This document shows positions 42,818-55,346 of a DNA stretch of 64,000 nt, piece after piece. Below the pieces are notes generated by a model. That model did not search any database. It had not been told where the DNA came from and saw only the letters and a program-made list of their open reading frames with translations. The DNA comes from Viridothelium virens (taxonomy: Eukaryota > Ascomycota > Dothideomycetes > Trypetheliales > Trypetheliaceae): positions 248,001 to 312,000 of the forward strand of contig ML991786.1 of the NCBI GenBank assembly GCA_010094025.1. Direction: 5' to 3'. The translations under genes and the position numbers were made by a program. Positions within the stretch are counted from its first letter, which is position 1; each line of letters starts with the position of its first letter.

Positions 42818-43642
42818 TCAGCTATGCCCGATCGCCGAAAATCTCCTGCTCTTCCTCCTGCGTCTCGCTAACGCCGGACTCCACACGCCCGCGAACAAAT
42901 CCTCACACTCATCCTCATCCTGACTATCAAACTCAACCGCCTCCCCTACTCCTCCTCCTCCTCCTTCCGCTTCCCGACTCCTCCCCACACCCACCCCACC
43001 CAACTCCTCCACCGCGGCATCAACAGGCGACACCGCCGCCCCCTCCCCATCCTCCTCCTCATTCTCCCAACACGAACTCCGACACACCTTCCGCGTCTCT
43101 AGAATAAACTTCCCAACCTTATACCGCTGGCTCTCCTCCGCCGCCGCGACATACTTCCAGCCGAGGACGCTACCGCACTGCGCGCAACTGATATCACTGA
43201 CGGTGTGCGCGCCCGTGACGAGAGTGCGCGGCACGGGCTTATGCGTGTTGGTGTTTGGGAGGCTGCCGTTGCTCCATGCGCCACTCGATTTGCTATTGCT
43301 GCTGGCGCCGCCGGCGGCGTAGGCAGGGAGCAGTGATGGGTGCGGCGACGCGGAGACGAGGTAGGCGCGGCCGTGGCGGCCGGTGAAGCCTTTGCTGATG
43401 ATTTGCGTCGAGAGGCAGAGGTCGGCGAGGCAACGCGAGCAGCGGAGGTGCGAGCTGTGGCCGTTGAGGTAGGCGGTGGGGGTCGTGGAGGAGGTGTCGG
43501 GTTCGGAGGTTGGGTTCGTGGAGACGGTGGAGGTGGTGGAGGTGGTTGAATCGTTGGAGGATTTGCGGCGGCGGAAGGGGATGGACGGGATGAGGTAGGT
43601 GGGGAAGATGGAGGGAGGGGAGGGAAGGTGGGCGAGGGGCAT
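42818..43642 (-). CDS. Yippee/Mis18-type zinc-binding protein
   Basis: From the first real ATG at 43642 the protein is 274 residues; the same frame is open to 43729 but starts there with TTG. The Yippee domain has two CxxC pairs: CSRC before LADLCLSTQIISKGF, and CAQC before GSVLGWKYVAAAEES. The hallmark G-A-H-T-V-x-D-I strand lies between them, and KVGKFILE closes the domain. A Ser/Thr/Pro-rich N-terminus and an acidic, Gly-rich C-terminal tail flank it. Yippee proteins bind zinc; in fungi their role is poorly defined. The coding strand changes from C-rich to G-rich part way. An upstream exon joined at a CAG near 43,690 is possible. Confidence 0.8.
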   Translation of the reverse strand: MPLAHLPSPPSIFPTYLIPSIPFRRRKSSNDSTTSTTSTVSTNPTSEPDTSSTTPTAYLNGHSSHLRCSRCLADLCLSTQIISKGFTGRHGRAYLVSASPHPSLLPAYAAGGASSNSKSSGAWSNGSLPNTNTHKPVPRTLVTGAHTVSDISCAQCGSVLGWKYVAAAEESQRYKVGKFILETRKVCRSSCWENEEEDGEGAAVSPVDAAVEELGGVGVGRSREAEGGGGGVGEAVEFDSQDEDECEDLFAGVWSPALARRRRKSRRFSAIGHS

Positions 43643-44575
43643 GGAGGGTGGTGGTCGGTCTTTGACGTGGGAGTGGAGATGAGATAGGTTGGAGGATGCT
43701 GAGAGCGAAGTGGTTACTTGAATAGGCAAATCGAATTGAACAAAGAGCCTGCCATGGAGGAGGATGAGAAGGAAGTCAAGGGAAGGGGGACAATGGGAGG
43801 AGTCAGATTATGCTAATACACCATGCTTGCTAATGACCAGGAGCTCAGGCGGGGGAGTTTCTACATACATGTCACAGGGGCGGATGAGGGGTCAAGTTCG
43901 GTCGATTCTGGTCATGCTGCTGTCATTCCGCTCCTTTCCGCCCTTCACCGCTTCCTAGCTTCATTTTACCTATTAATCGCCTAATCTTTCCGGTCAACTT
44001 GGCCTGGCGCAAGATAACAAAAAGGATGACAGTGGGGTTTGTCTGAGTCCCATGCCTTCCATCTCTGTTCCGCTCACCTAGCAGCTCGTACGAAGAAGAG
44101 ACGAGAGTACTCCGTACTTGTGTTTCCACAGAGAAAGACCCTACACACAATGGGCGACATTAAGACTAGGTAGGTACCGAGAGCCACCTCATGCTCTCCT
44201 CGTAAAGTAGTAAATGGCATGCCCAGCCAGTGACCAAGTGCTCAGAAGGCATTATTGGATTTCGAGACCGCGTAACTCATCCAATGGGAAGCGCTTTCTT
44301 CCTTCACCATTCAGGGCAAATTTCCGCTCACGAGAGCGACTGCCTGTGAGACTGCAGCCAATGCAGAAGCTCCAAGCCAGATGATGGCCAGACTGAAGGA
44401 AGCTAGGTCCCGATTTCTTTCTTTTCACTTTCAACAGATTTCATGCTATCTTTATACGCACGTCTAGCAGACTGTCGTACTGCTACAACCACGGGCTTCA
44501 TTTGAGCAAGACAGCCAAGTCCAGCGTTCAGTTGTACATATTATTCCTACCAACAGATCTTTTTATTCAATCATC
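43643..44575. promoter_or_regulatory. Upstream regions of Yippee and kinase genes
   Basis: This is 933 bp between divergent starts. The left part is a continuation of the Yippee frame without ATG. No other gene is recognised. Confidence 0.35.
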
Positions 44576-47500
44576 ATGCCTTACAGAAGCATCACGCCCC
44601 ATTCCGCAATCCAAGGTCCCGACAGAAAAAGAAGTGTTGCGACATCCTCTGACTCTAGCACCGTATCCAAGCTCCGCAAGAGAGTCACTTCTGTCTTCGC
44701 GCGGAACAAAAGTACGTTCTCTACAGTCTCTATTCGACTGAATACGGCTGCTGACCAATTCTGAGGTCCGCTGGGTGATGAGCGTCCTGAAATATCGGCC
44801 GACACTATCTCAGACGCTACTTTAAATGTTCAAAGAAACACTACCTGTCCAGCTGCATTATTCAGTACCCATTTGGATGGCCATTCAGGTACGAGGACAG
44901 GCTCCACTGTTTGTCTTCACCCTCAGCTTCAAAGCGATGGCAGGTGCCAATTACCATCAAGACAAACTCCACACGATTGTTAACTTGAAATCTCACAGAA
45001 TCAGTAGTGTCGCTCTCAAGCGGTCAGAAACCCTCCAGGCGCCTTCACGATATAGAGCGAACATGCGTGGAAGCGACCAGCCAACTCGATGGATCAAGGG
45101 AGAACACAGACTTACATCAGAGCGCTGATAGCAACAGCGCACCCTCAAGCCCCATCATGGGCTCTGAGAAATCTACGGGGCGATCTTCACTCTCTCATTT
45201 CCCTCAAGCAATCGCGAACAAAGTCTCCCCTGCGTCTGTATACCCCACTGTTGTACATAGGCCGAGGAAGAGACCGAGCGTTGCACGATTGAACAATCAC
45301 GCTCCCCCATCACCACCGGTCGTGCAGATGGTTCCACAAGCAAGTCCTGACACGAACAACTCAAGTAACCCATCCAACTATTATAACAGCACCTCTCCAA
45401 CGAGTCAAACTTCTACCGCCAAGACCTCGCTTTTCTCGGACCTGACGTCACCCCAATCGGCAGATTCAAGGAGGTCTTTCAAGAAATATGAAATCGAAAG
45501 CAAGCAAATGTCAACTGAACCTTTTGAAGATGCGCTGTCGACGATCGAAGAAGCACGTACGTCTGAGTCGAAGACCCTGCCGATAGAATTTTCGACGCAG
45601 GATGCTCCTTCATTTCTGGAGCCATCAATATCTTCGATCGAGAAAATAGCTGCGACGAAAGCATACTTTGAAATGCACTACAATGATATCCTGAACAGTC
45701 CCCTCGAAATTTCACGTGCAAAAAGACGGCAGGAACTTGAGCGAACATTGTCATCACGCGCTATGTCGCTGGCAGATCGTCAGAAGGTCCGATATGATTG
45801 GGCTCAGGCAGAGAGCAACAACTTACGCCAGACGAGGGTCCTCAAAAGTAGATCACTCTTGCGACAGGATTCAAAGGGGATCTTGGTTGCGGGATACGAG
45901 CAAGTCCGCATTCTGGGCAAAGGCAGCTTCGGCGTTGTTAAGCTTGTACGGGAAAGACAACAAGAGCGTGAGAATGCTCCTACACCGACCGGTACATCGA
46001 TCAATAGTTCGTCGACACGCAGCTGCGTTGGCATGGATGGTGCTACACTGAAAGCTCGGGACGAAATTAAAGACGTCTTTGCAATGAAGGTCATCCGCAA
46101 ATCCGATATGCTTCGAAATTGTCAAGAGGGGCATCTCAGGGCAGAGCGGGATTTTTTAATCGCGTCGCAGCACTCCCCTTGGGTAGTGCCACTCATTGCA
46201 AGCTTCCAGGACAGCTCAAACTTGTACCTTGTCATGGAATACATGGTCGGAGGAGACTTCCTCGGACTGTTACTTAGGGAAGACGTGCTGGATGAGTACG
46301 TGGCGAAATGGTATCTCGCCGAAATGGTTCTGTGCATTGAGGAGACCCACAAGTTGCGCTGGATTCATCGTGATGTAAAACCTGACAATTTTCTGATCCA
46401 TTCTGATGGACACCTGAAGATCTCTGATTTTGGCCTTGCTTTTGATGGCCATTGGGCGCATAATCAATCCTACTACAAGACTCATCGATACGATCTCATC
46501 GAAAAGTTTGGCATTGAGATCGAAGGAGACGACCAGGACAAGGACGATCAACGCTCATCGACCTCTGAAAGCCCAAGTCGATTGTCAAATATCCTGCGCC
46601 GTGACTCACGAAAACGATATGACCAGCAAGTCGTCGAAGACGAGATTCGACAAGAAGCCATTCTTGATCACCGAAATCGTCGCGAAAGAAGGCGAATGGC
46701 GAACAGTGTCGTCGGAACCAGTCAGTACATGGCTCCAGAAGTCATCCGTGGCGAGCAATATGATGGAAGATGCGACTAGTGGAGCATAGGCATCATTCTC
46801 TACGAGGTCCGTTGCATATCAAAGTAAGTAAGCTATGCAGTCATTAACAGTGGTGCAGTGCCTCTACGGATGCACCCCCTTCTTCTGCGAGAATCGAAAC
46901 GACACCAAGCTTCGCATTTTGGTAAGACCCAGGACACGACCGTCCCTCCGTTCCCCGACTAACATCCCCCCAGAAACACTCTACCGAGCTCCGATTCCCC
47001 AGCGGCGACCGCTGGGCCCGCCCCACCTCCGAATACAAGCAACTGCTCGACCCTCCCTCCTGGGAAGCGCAAGACTTCATCTGGAAGCTGCTGCAAACCC
47101 GCCACTCCCGCCTCGGCAGCCGGCGATACGTCATCAACGACCTGCGCATGCCGCTGCGCACCTCCTCCAGCCCCGCCAAATTCCGCGACCGCGAACGCGA
47201 CCGCGACTCCGCTCCTGGCGGTGCCACCGGTAGCGCCGGTAGCGCCGGCGCAACACATCTCGGCAGCTACGTCTTCCCCCACGACGCCGACGAGATCAAG
47301 GCGCATCCGTTCTTCGCGGAGATTCCGTGGGCGCGGCTGCCGACGCAGCGGCCGCCGTTCGTGCCGGAGGTGAGGCCCGATCAGAGTATCACGAAGTACT
47401 TTGAGTCGGAGAAGGATATTATTAGTGAGGGGGATGTGGAGGATGGGGAGAGCGGGGTGGACAGCGAGGAGCGGGAAAGGAGGGGGAAGAGCAAGGAGAA

Positions 47501-47699
47501 GAAGAGGCCGAGGGATAAGCTGTTGAGGGATCCCGTGCTGGGGAGGACGGTGCTGGAGGTCAGGAAGAGGAATGCGTTTTTGGGGTATACATATCGAAGA
47601 CCGAAGCCGTGGGTGCTGGGTGAGGGGGATGGGAGAGGTTTCAGGGTACGAGCGGGGGCGATTGAGGGCGGAAATTATGGGATGGGTGCGGTTGCATGA
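44576..47699 (+). CDS. NDR/LATS-type AGC Ser/Thr kinase interrupted by one in-frame TAG
   Basis: Predicted exons are 44576-44711, 44766-44888, 44999-46806, 46859-46921 and 46974-47699 (951 positions counting the internal stop). A long Ser-rich N-terminus is followed by an NDR-type regulatory helix and the kinase domain: GKGSFGVV loop, AMKVIRKSD lysine, HRDVKPDNFL, DFGLAF, an NDR-style insert, then GTSQYMAPEV. At 46777-46779 (codon 680) the reading CD-stop-WSIG replaces the conserved CDWWSIG: TGG is TAG. Downstream everything stays in frame and kinase-like (LYECLYGCTPFF, KHSTELRFPSG, the AGC C-tail with YTYRRP), with introns that splice in phase. This is therefore a single nonsense change, a readthrough codon or a sequencing error. 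Translation without readthrough ends at 679 residues, removing kinase subdomains after IX. Confidence 0.82.
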
Positions 47700-48081
47700 A
47701 TGACGATTGACTTGAGGCGTTCGGGATGCGTTTGTTGTGTTTGGCTGGACCTTCTTTTGCGATACCTATGTCCTGTTTGTGGGTTATTCTTTGGGATATT
47801 CCATCCTACTTCTGGCTTTGAATCATGAATTGGTACAAAAAGGTTCTGTTCTACAAAGAACCCTCCATCAAAGGTTTATACCATTATCAAATGCGGTAAT
47901 GCGTTTCTAAGAGAGACCACTCAGTCTTTGGGAAATGGCTGACCGCGCTCTATGCGGTGCCATTTCCGACAGGTAGAGACATAAACCCAACCAAACTCCA
48001 ATGCTTTCTATTCGCAAACCCCAAAACGCAATGCCCATTTATGCCTTATTCACAGCTCTTTCATACAGGTCCGATGCCATA
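47700..48081. other. Intergenic, convergent 3' ends of kinase and WSC genes
   Basis: Nothing is recognised in these 382 bp. Confidence 0.3.
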
Positions 48082-48873
48082 TCAAAGCATCAGCGTGCCA
48101 AACCCCAAGACCAATGCCGTCGTCGCTGATGCATACAACGCCCCTGATCTTGCTCCTTCCGCCCACATCCCACTTGCAGCACCCGTGCGATTATACACCA
48201 GAAGCCTAATTGCACATGCTGGGTCAGCCAATCTGCGATTCTATAGATTCTCCTCCCATGGGTTCGTATACAATGATTGTGAAATTGGTGTTAGGACTTA
48301 CTTTTCGCTCTGTCCGCAGGCCTCGCTCGAATTTCCCGCACACGTCGAATTGCATTGCGAGTCTGGAAGGAGGGCAGAATCGCTGCTGAGGAAGTTGCCA
48401 CACCAGCATTCACGAGAGTATTCAAGGCCGGCGCTGTTTTATAATGTCAACCACCGTCGAATCAGGTCGTAAACTGGGTAGGGGTTGGGACACACTATTT
48501 GGTGTTGTTCTGGCCGCAGTAGGCGATGCACATCTCGACTGTCATGTCATCTTCAGACTCCTGTTTCCATGCAACGATTGTATTAGTACCATCAATGAAG
48601 AAGAATGGGTTGATAGGATGGGAGACGAACCCAGCGAGCATTAAGTTGAACGCCCATAGTCAACGCCCGAGGGGCCCCAGGCTCAGAGGTGGTTTCGTTG
48701 TAGCAACCCATGTATGTGTATTGATTGGTGCCGTGATTGATTGCTGGTACTGCGGATGTCGAACCAGAGGGAGCGGCAGACGATGGGGATGAGGATGGAG
48801 ACAGGGATTGAGATGATGATGATGATTGGGCGAAAGCGAGGAAAGGAAAGGCGAGAAGGATGAGTCGTTGCAT
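48082..48873 (-). CDS. Secreted WSC-domain protein
   Basis: Exons on the minus strand are 48873 to 48652 (or 48631), 48560-48496, 48433-48302 and 48205-48082, giving about 180-187 residues. A signal peptide (MQRLILLAFPFLAFA) precedes a Ser-rich stretch. One WSC domain follows: YMGCYNET, then MTVEMCIAYC, YAGLEYSRECWCGN, and CNSTCAGNSSEACGQ, with the eight-cysteine pattern of the family completed by splicing. The C-terminus is a short hydrophobic segment (ALVLGFGTLML), consistent with a GPI-anchor signal. WSC domains bind cell-wall polysaccharide. The first donor is ambiguous because both candidates (GTTCAA, GTTCGT) are weak. Confidence 0.8.
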
Positions 48874-50678
48874 ATTCGTTGATAATCTACTGGCACAAAC
48901 TTGGTATGTATAGAGTCGATCCGCAAAAGATGTTGCCGCAAGAAGATGGATTACAATTAGAAGAGGTCAATGACAGGCTTCGAAAAAGGAAGATCCGAAG
49001 AATACTTCGTACAGCGAATTGGAAGGGGAAGGTTCGGCCAGTAAGTGAGGGCCGTCGCGATGCGAACGAAAGACAAGAAGCAGCGACAGCACAACCCTTC
49101 GAATGACCAAAATCGCAGGGAGGGAAGGATTGAAGGAAACGAAAGGCACGAAAGAAGATGGGCCAAAGCCGGAAGGAGAGAAAGATTATCAGCTTTCTCT
49201 AGCGCATTACCGCATCTGGATTCATTGGCGCAGGGGTAGATGCGGGAGATCGACGCCTCCAGGGCTAAGAATAATTTTAACCTTTTCTGTCCCCCCAATC
49301 CCCTTTGGTGGCCTCTTCCAGCCCAGAGGGCAGGTAAGAAAGCCAAGGAGCCGGACCCTGATCTAGATCTTTGGGAGGGAGGATGGTACGAACACGTGCG
49401 GCGCACGGGACGACAATATATCCAACACGTGTGAAATGGTCTGGTGGATTCCAACTGTCTGGATTTTGGGAATTCGGAAGGTGGTTGTTGGGCAATCGCC
49501 TAGCAATGAAACGACTCGGACCGAGGCATTGGTGTACACGACTAATGTCCTTTTCTGTCGACTTTCCATAGATTCGCACTGAGGATTGGATATTACTGTA
49601 GCTCTTGGACCGGGTACCATGTGACCACCGCGAATTATGGAACATTCTCGCTTTATCGAGCCTCCAACGGTGGTCTGATCCATGATTGCTTTTCGCTGCG
49701 GGGCATGTACAGAGATAAACATGGCCTGCCAGTATCTTGACGAGCTTGGAAAGTACCTCGGAGCTGTCTCCTGTGAAATGACGACGATGTTCTACTAGCC
49801 GCATTTGTCTCGTTTCAGTTCGTATCCGGCGAGGTGATAGGCAAATTGCATCCGTGGATCGGTGCGGTTTCAGATTCCTTGTTCCTACGGCACAATCTTC
49901 GTCGCGGGCGACGAGTCAAGCTTCCTATTCTACGGCAGATGGGCTGGTCGGCAGGCTAGAATCAATGGGGCAGGTCAGGGTTTGCAGGATCGCTATAGTG
50001 CAACATCAAGGTAGCTTTGCACCCTGCAAATCGGCAATTTCTTCCTAACCGAACGTATAAACAGTTTCGTCGCAGAAGATGCCAAAGGAGTTCATGCAGC
50101 CAAGGCCCCTTGACAGCTGCCAGTGTGCTTTCCCCCCGTCTATCACGAACGTGGCGGCCGGATGGCGGTGCCACCGAGCCCAAACAATCCGACTCGCATT
50201 CCGATGCGCGGATCGTGCAAAAAATCCAATTGACCAAGCCTCCCGTCATGAACCCTCGCTTATGAGAGAGAAAAGAGATGTGCCTTTGATGTAAGGCGAT
50301 AACCAAAAAAAACTCCCAGGCTCCATAAATGATCGAGCCTATTTCCTGAGACCCCCCATTTCAGCGCGAAACCAATGCTACCATTCTTCATGGTGAAAAC
50401 TTTCCACATGGATATTTCCGATGGTGCTCATCACTTGCCCAGTCAAGCGACCAGCCCATACCATGCGATTCTGCATGCTCGCGTAGAAAGGCGGTCTCCG
50501 GGCACTGTCGACGTACAGGGAACGAAGTGCAGGACGCAATCGTGCAGTGCTTCTGTCGTCCGGGGAATCCGGCGGATGGTGTTCTGCTGGTGGGGGTAAA
50601 AAACTACCAAGAGCTACTAGACTTTTCAGAATGCTTGAGCGCAGCACCAAAGAGAACAGATGCGAGCACGAAGTCCCA
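48874..50678. other. Intergenic, 1.8 kb without a recognised gene
   Basis: Contains the WSC gene promoter and the Ras gene 3' region. Frames up to 175 codons overlap each other on both strands and show no family features. Confidence 0.35.
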
Positions 50679-51451
50679 TCATAAGATGACACACTTGCCG
50701 TGCCCTCTCCTCTTATCGGGTCGGCCGTTTGGATATTTAAGTTCGTAGTCCTCGCCACGAGGCGGCTTCGTGGGGTAGTCTGAGGGTCGGCCTCGATCAA
50801 TCGATTTGGACGCGTGGAGTCTCTGGCGTCGAAGGCTACGAACGACATCGTAGAAAGCCTTTTCCACATTGACACAGTTCTTGGCTGAAGCTTCCACGAA
50901 ATCGCAGCCCAGCTTTCGGGCTAGAGCCTGTCCCTCTTGTGACGAGACTTCGCGCTCGGTGCCCCGGTCACTCTTGTTGCCGACAAGCATCACCGGTGCG
51001 GGACCGTAGGACAGTCCGGGTGATTGAGGCGCACCTGGGTAGGTCGGTGAGCCCGCTGTTGCCGCCACTGACTCTTTGACGCGTTGTATTTGGTGGTAGA
51101 ATTTTTCTATCCTGCTGAAAGATGATCTCGATGTGATGCTATAGACCAGCACAAACCCCTCTCCGTCTCTGATCCATTGATCCCTGAGAGCTGTGTATTC
51201 TTCCTGGCCGGCGGTATCAAGAACTTCGAGCATGCAAGACTGGCCGTCGATCTGAACTTGCTTGCGATAGGAGTCTTCAATGGTAGGATCGTACGTCTCG
51301 ACGAAGTGATTCAAGCAAAGCTGCAACGTCAGTCAGCAAACGCTCGGATCTGAATAGGAAGACTAGCACGTGCTTGTATTGTGAGAGCTGTTTTCCCGAC
51401 ACCACCATCTCCGAGCACCACCAGCTTGTACAGAGTCATTTTCCCGGCCAT
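50679..51451 (-). CDS. Ras-family small GTPase (RasB/Ras-2 type)
   Basis: Exons 51451-51374 and 51320-50679 give 239 residues. All G-boxes are intact: G1 GDGGVGKT, switch [10 protein letters not shown]3 DTAGQEEY, G4 NKSD and G5 EASAK. A ~20-residue Pro/Gly/Ala-rich insert precedes G4, as in fungal RasB/Ras-2 proteins. The protein ends in a CAAX box CVIL; the final Leu favours geranylgeranylation. It is expected to act at membranes in polarity, growth and morphogenesis signalling. The 53-nt intron begins with GC (CAA/GCACGT) and ends GCAG. It is the only splice that joins TALTIQ to [12 protein letters not shown], so a non-canonical GC-AG intron is inferred. The start at 51451 gives the usual short MAGKM N-terminus. 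Confidence 0.9.
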
Positions 51452-54400
51452 GTTGAGTGATGTTCGGCGCAAGTGAAGTGTTGCAGGTCAGGTTCGGAGC
51501 TTGGCTCAGCTCTGGTAAGAAAAAGTTCGGGAGGTGCGAGGTGGGGAGGAGGTTATGGAAGGCAAAGCCGAACCCCCGGTCGAGGGAGAATTGGCCTAGC
51601 CAGAAGACTTGATTTGCGTGGAAGCGAGCCTGGGTAGGACTAAAGGTCTGGAGGCGATGCTGACGGCAGAAGAGCCGTGGAGAGCAGCGAATGGTGGGAG
51701 CGAAGTATTGTTTGCTGCAGGACACGCCGTTCAGCCAGCTCAGCCGGACGCAGAAGGGAACAGGAGTCGAGAAAGTAACGGTGCTTGGGTGACTTTTTTC
51801 TGCAGCCGGCAGAAGTACCTGATCGAGCCGGGGGGTGGGAGGGCCGTAGTGAGCAGACGCAGAGGGAGCCGGGAGCCAGGGAGCCAGGAGCCAGGAGCAG
51901 AGGAACGAATCGCAGGATCAGATTCGCGGGGCAACCGTGATCCCCCGAACGCGGTAACGGACTGGGGGGAGGGCTCGGTGGGCTCGACTCGCTCGGACTG
52001 GCACCGAGGCCTTTCCAAGCCACGCAGACTCTCGCTGCTATCAGGCTAAGCTGCCAAGTCCCCCGGCAGCGTTTAGGCTCTCGGGAGGTGTTTGCGCGTG
52101 TCGATCTGGCCTCTGAACAGGAGAAGCTCTCCACGAGGAGCAAAGAGTGGCAGAGTCAGGAAGAAATGCCGTTCGGTGCGGACACCACCGGACCTGGACG
52201 GGAATAATATTTAGAATTCGCGCCGATTCGAACGTCTTTGCTTCGGGGGCCAAGCCTGGTGCTGGGCTGGTACGTGGTACGGAGTACGGAGTATGGAAAT
52301 GACTGATGCTGATGCTGGTTGCTTGTGCTGGTGCTGGTGCTGGTGCTGGTGCTTGGTGCTGGGCTGGTGTTGGCGCTGGCGCCGTTCTCAACGAATCCAC
52401 GTGGGAACAGGAGTGACGGCGACCGAGATGATATAACATTTGTTAAGTCCATGTTGGCACCTTGGAAGCAGGCCGACGGAACCAAGTGGCATGCCCACAA
52501 ATGTCAAGCTGCGTGTACTTGCTTCTGCTGCTGCTCAGCCGGCGTATCGTGTGCTGCCCACGAGCTCTTGCACCGTGGGGGCTTCCCCTTAGGCCCCATT
52601 TCCCTTACTTAAGGTGTCATCCAAACCGACTCGAATCTCTCTGCTCCGCTTTGGACAACTGCAGGCGATCCACTTCTTTTGCTTTCGCCTACATACGGAG
52701 TACATACTTCTTCTCCTTTTCCAACTCTCCGTACCGCACTGAACGTTTGCACATCCAAGCACCCAAGCATCTCCATACCTGGTCGCAACCATGCGAGCCA
52801 CCCTTCCAACCTGCGGCTACCCGCTGCTCAACTTCAGACTGTCCCACCGTTGCTATGTTTCAGAGAGCCATTCTGCCGCTACCTTCAGTTAAATCCAGCT
52901 TATCGTCTTGTGCCCGTTGACGAACTTCAGATGTCTAGTGTCTCAGCAGTCCTCTTCATGAGCCCCTATGACTCCAAGTTGGGATACTCTCCGCCGAAGT
53001 TGGAGTATTTTCTTTTTCGCTAACCCCGGGGAATCGGGCGTGACCACACACAAATTTAACGGCCCCATGGCTTCTGATATGCAAGACATTACCGGTTGAA
53101 GATCCGTTACCTCCGCTGCATCTCCGCTATTGCTCTCTTGGGTCAAAGTTGAGGTGTGAGTATTAGGGCGACGTCCTCATCCAGAGTCGCCGTCCGCTAC
53201 CGATTTGACAATGACTGCATATTCTATGCGACCTGTCTCACTTTGGAACGGCTGCGGGCGACGCTCAGCTCGTTAGATACCTCTCCCGAATGCATCTCCC
53301 ATCATCTCAAACGAGAGCTCGATGCATAATCATTGGTCACCGCAGCAGCTTACCTGAGATATGCGGAAGTAAAAGTGTTGCTCTGTGGTAGCAGCAGGTG
53401 ATTACAAATTAGCAAAGAATGGTAGGAGGCGCGTGGCATAGAATACAGCCAGCCTAGGACGGAAAGATCAACGGGATAGGACCCAGCGCTGCGGAACGGG
53501 TCGAGAGTGGCTTTTTTTGGCGCTGGGCATTGCGGTAACGTCTACGCCAGCCTGCTTCTTGCATTGATCACACTGCATGGCATCTGGCGGTCGGCAAGGT
53601 AGTATCTCCCGCCTACCGACACTTCATTGGCAATCGCACACTCTGGTTCTCGCTATTTTAGCTGGTTCTACGGATCCCGAGTTTATGGTGTACACAGTGC
53701 AATTTGGTTACGTCTTTTTTTTTTTTTTTTTTCGTTTCTTTCTGGGTCTGGTTGGTCTGCCTCAAGAGCATGGCAACCATTGCTCGATTGATTGGTGGTG
53801 CGATGGGAGCAGGCTCCCAGCATCCACATGGATAACGCTCCCACGGTAACGCTAAAGCAGAATCGTCCACCAGATGTCCGTGCCGGACAAGGTTTATAAG
53901 TTCAACGGAGCCAAAGGTATCGTGGACCAAACCCACGTCTCCATGCGGCGTGGAGTGCATGGGTGCGCCGGGTTTTTAGGGCCAAAAGCCACAACGTGGG
54001 CTTGTCGGGCCGACAATCCTTTGTGTCGGTATGTGTTGACAGAGGACTCGCGGGGATATGGAAAAATACCGGCTCAACGAAGAGAGGACGTAACTAGCTC
54101 CAGCACCTGGCGACGAAGGTGTCCGGCAAACAGAGAGATATGGGATTTTTCTCTCGGAATTTGGACCTCGTTTGTTTGCAGGTGCCACATTCAGAGACGG
54201 CGTTACCCATCAAGCCGTGGGAGGCTGCATGCTGTATGCGCTCCATATTTTAGGCTTTACGAACAATCAGGACTCTACGTAGCATCTGCAAAGACCCGTA
54301 GTCCCGCAGGAAAAATGAGGCACGTGAAACTCTATCCACGCCCATTTCTGTGCAAATATAACGGGGTTCTTGGTGTATAGCCCTCTTAATACGTGGGGGA

Positions 54401-55346
54401 TCAGGGACAAGGTCAATTGGGCCTACCAGGGCCCGAAGACTCGTCGTCCCTACTTGTATCATCTAGCAATGTGTCCTCTGACAACTCGCTGGGGGTTTTC
54501 CTGAGAAAGACAAGCCAGTTCAGATGTCGTAAGGACACTGGATCATTGAGATGCTTTGGAGGAGGTGTCTTTTCGTGTCGGCTTGCATTTGCCATTTAAC
54601 GTTATTTTCTAAGCTCTCGTGGCCCCGCTGCTGGTCGTCCCCTTCTCGGCAAACCGAATCCTTTGCTCAACCCTCCAGTTGGGACAGTCTGACTCATGTC
54701 CATATGCCCATTGGCAAATTTCAGGTTCACGACTCATTCTGATTCGCGTAGAGTCCAACACTACTGACCCTATCTGTTCGAAGTCTCTTCAATGCTCCCC
54801 CGATCAAGAAGGTCGATCCCATGCAAGGGGACCATTACATATTCTTGAAGCTTCAACGTGCCTCCTCCTCAGGATCCTTTGTCCCGAATTCATCGCAGCA
54901 TTGCGGCACTCGCTACACATTGAAACGGCGCCATTGTGCTAAGGCATGTCGGCTTCTTGCTGCAACACGTCGTCGTGTTTGAGAGTGTACGAAAAGGGAG
55001 CTATACTTGCAGGCTAAGGCATGACTGCCCAAAAAAATAATTAGAGAGAGGTAAATGATGTAAATCGTCATCAAAAGTGCCGAGGCAAGTGCAACCGAAG
55101 ATTTTCTGTGCAGATGGTGCCACAAATTTCTGCCACATGCCTGGTACCGATGCTTTGGAGGGCATAAATCCGAAATTTTTCCCAGCATGATGTTGTTGAA
55201 CTCTAATGTACAGCGCGGTCTCAGCATGAACCTCCGACCAATTCTTGGAGACAGTCTCCCTTTTTTGACGTCAATGTTATACTCATTAATACAGGAACCC
55301 AGAACAATAATCCGAGTAATGGTATGATCAAGGTAAATCTAGACCA
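51452..55346. other. 3.9-kb gene-poor interval upstream of the Ras gene
   Basis: No protein family is recognised on either strand. It holds short GGAGCCA repeats near 51870-51900, a GCTGGT microsatellite near 52320-52380, and an 18-T run at 53715-53732. It may contain a long 5' leader and distant regulatory DNA of the Ras gene or a non-coding transcript. The sequence alone does not tell. Confidence 0.3.
52321..52381. repeat. GCTGGT-type microsatellite
   Basis: Imperfect tandem GCTGGT hexamers occur with an interrupted continuation. Mirror frames read poly Ser-Thr or Ala-Pro and are artefacts. Confidence 0.7.

Noticed and set aside
47957-48472. 171-codon plus-strand frame
   Set aside because: It lies opposite the WSC-domain exons, whose cysteine pattern and splice sites are convincing.
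52041-52500. Low-complexity frames rich in Ala-Pro or Ser-Thr
   Set aside because: They are translations of the GCTGGT microsatellite.
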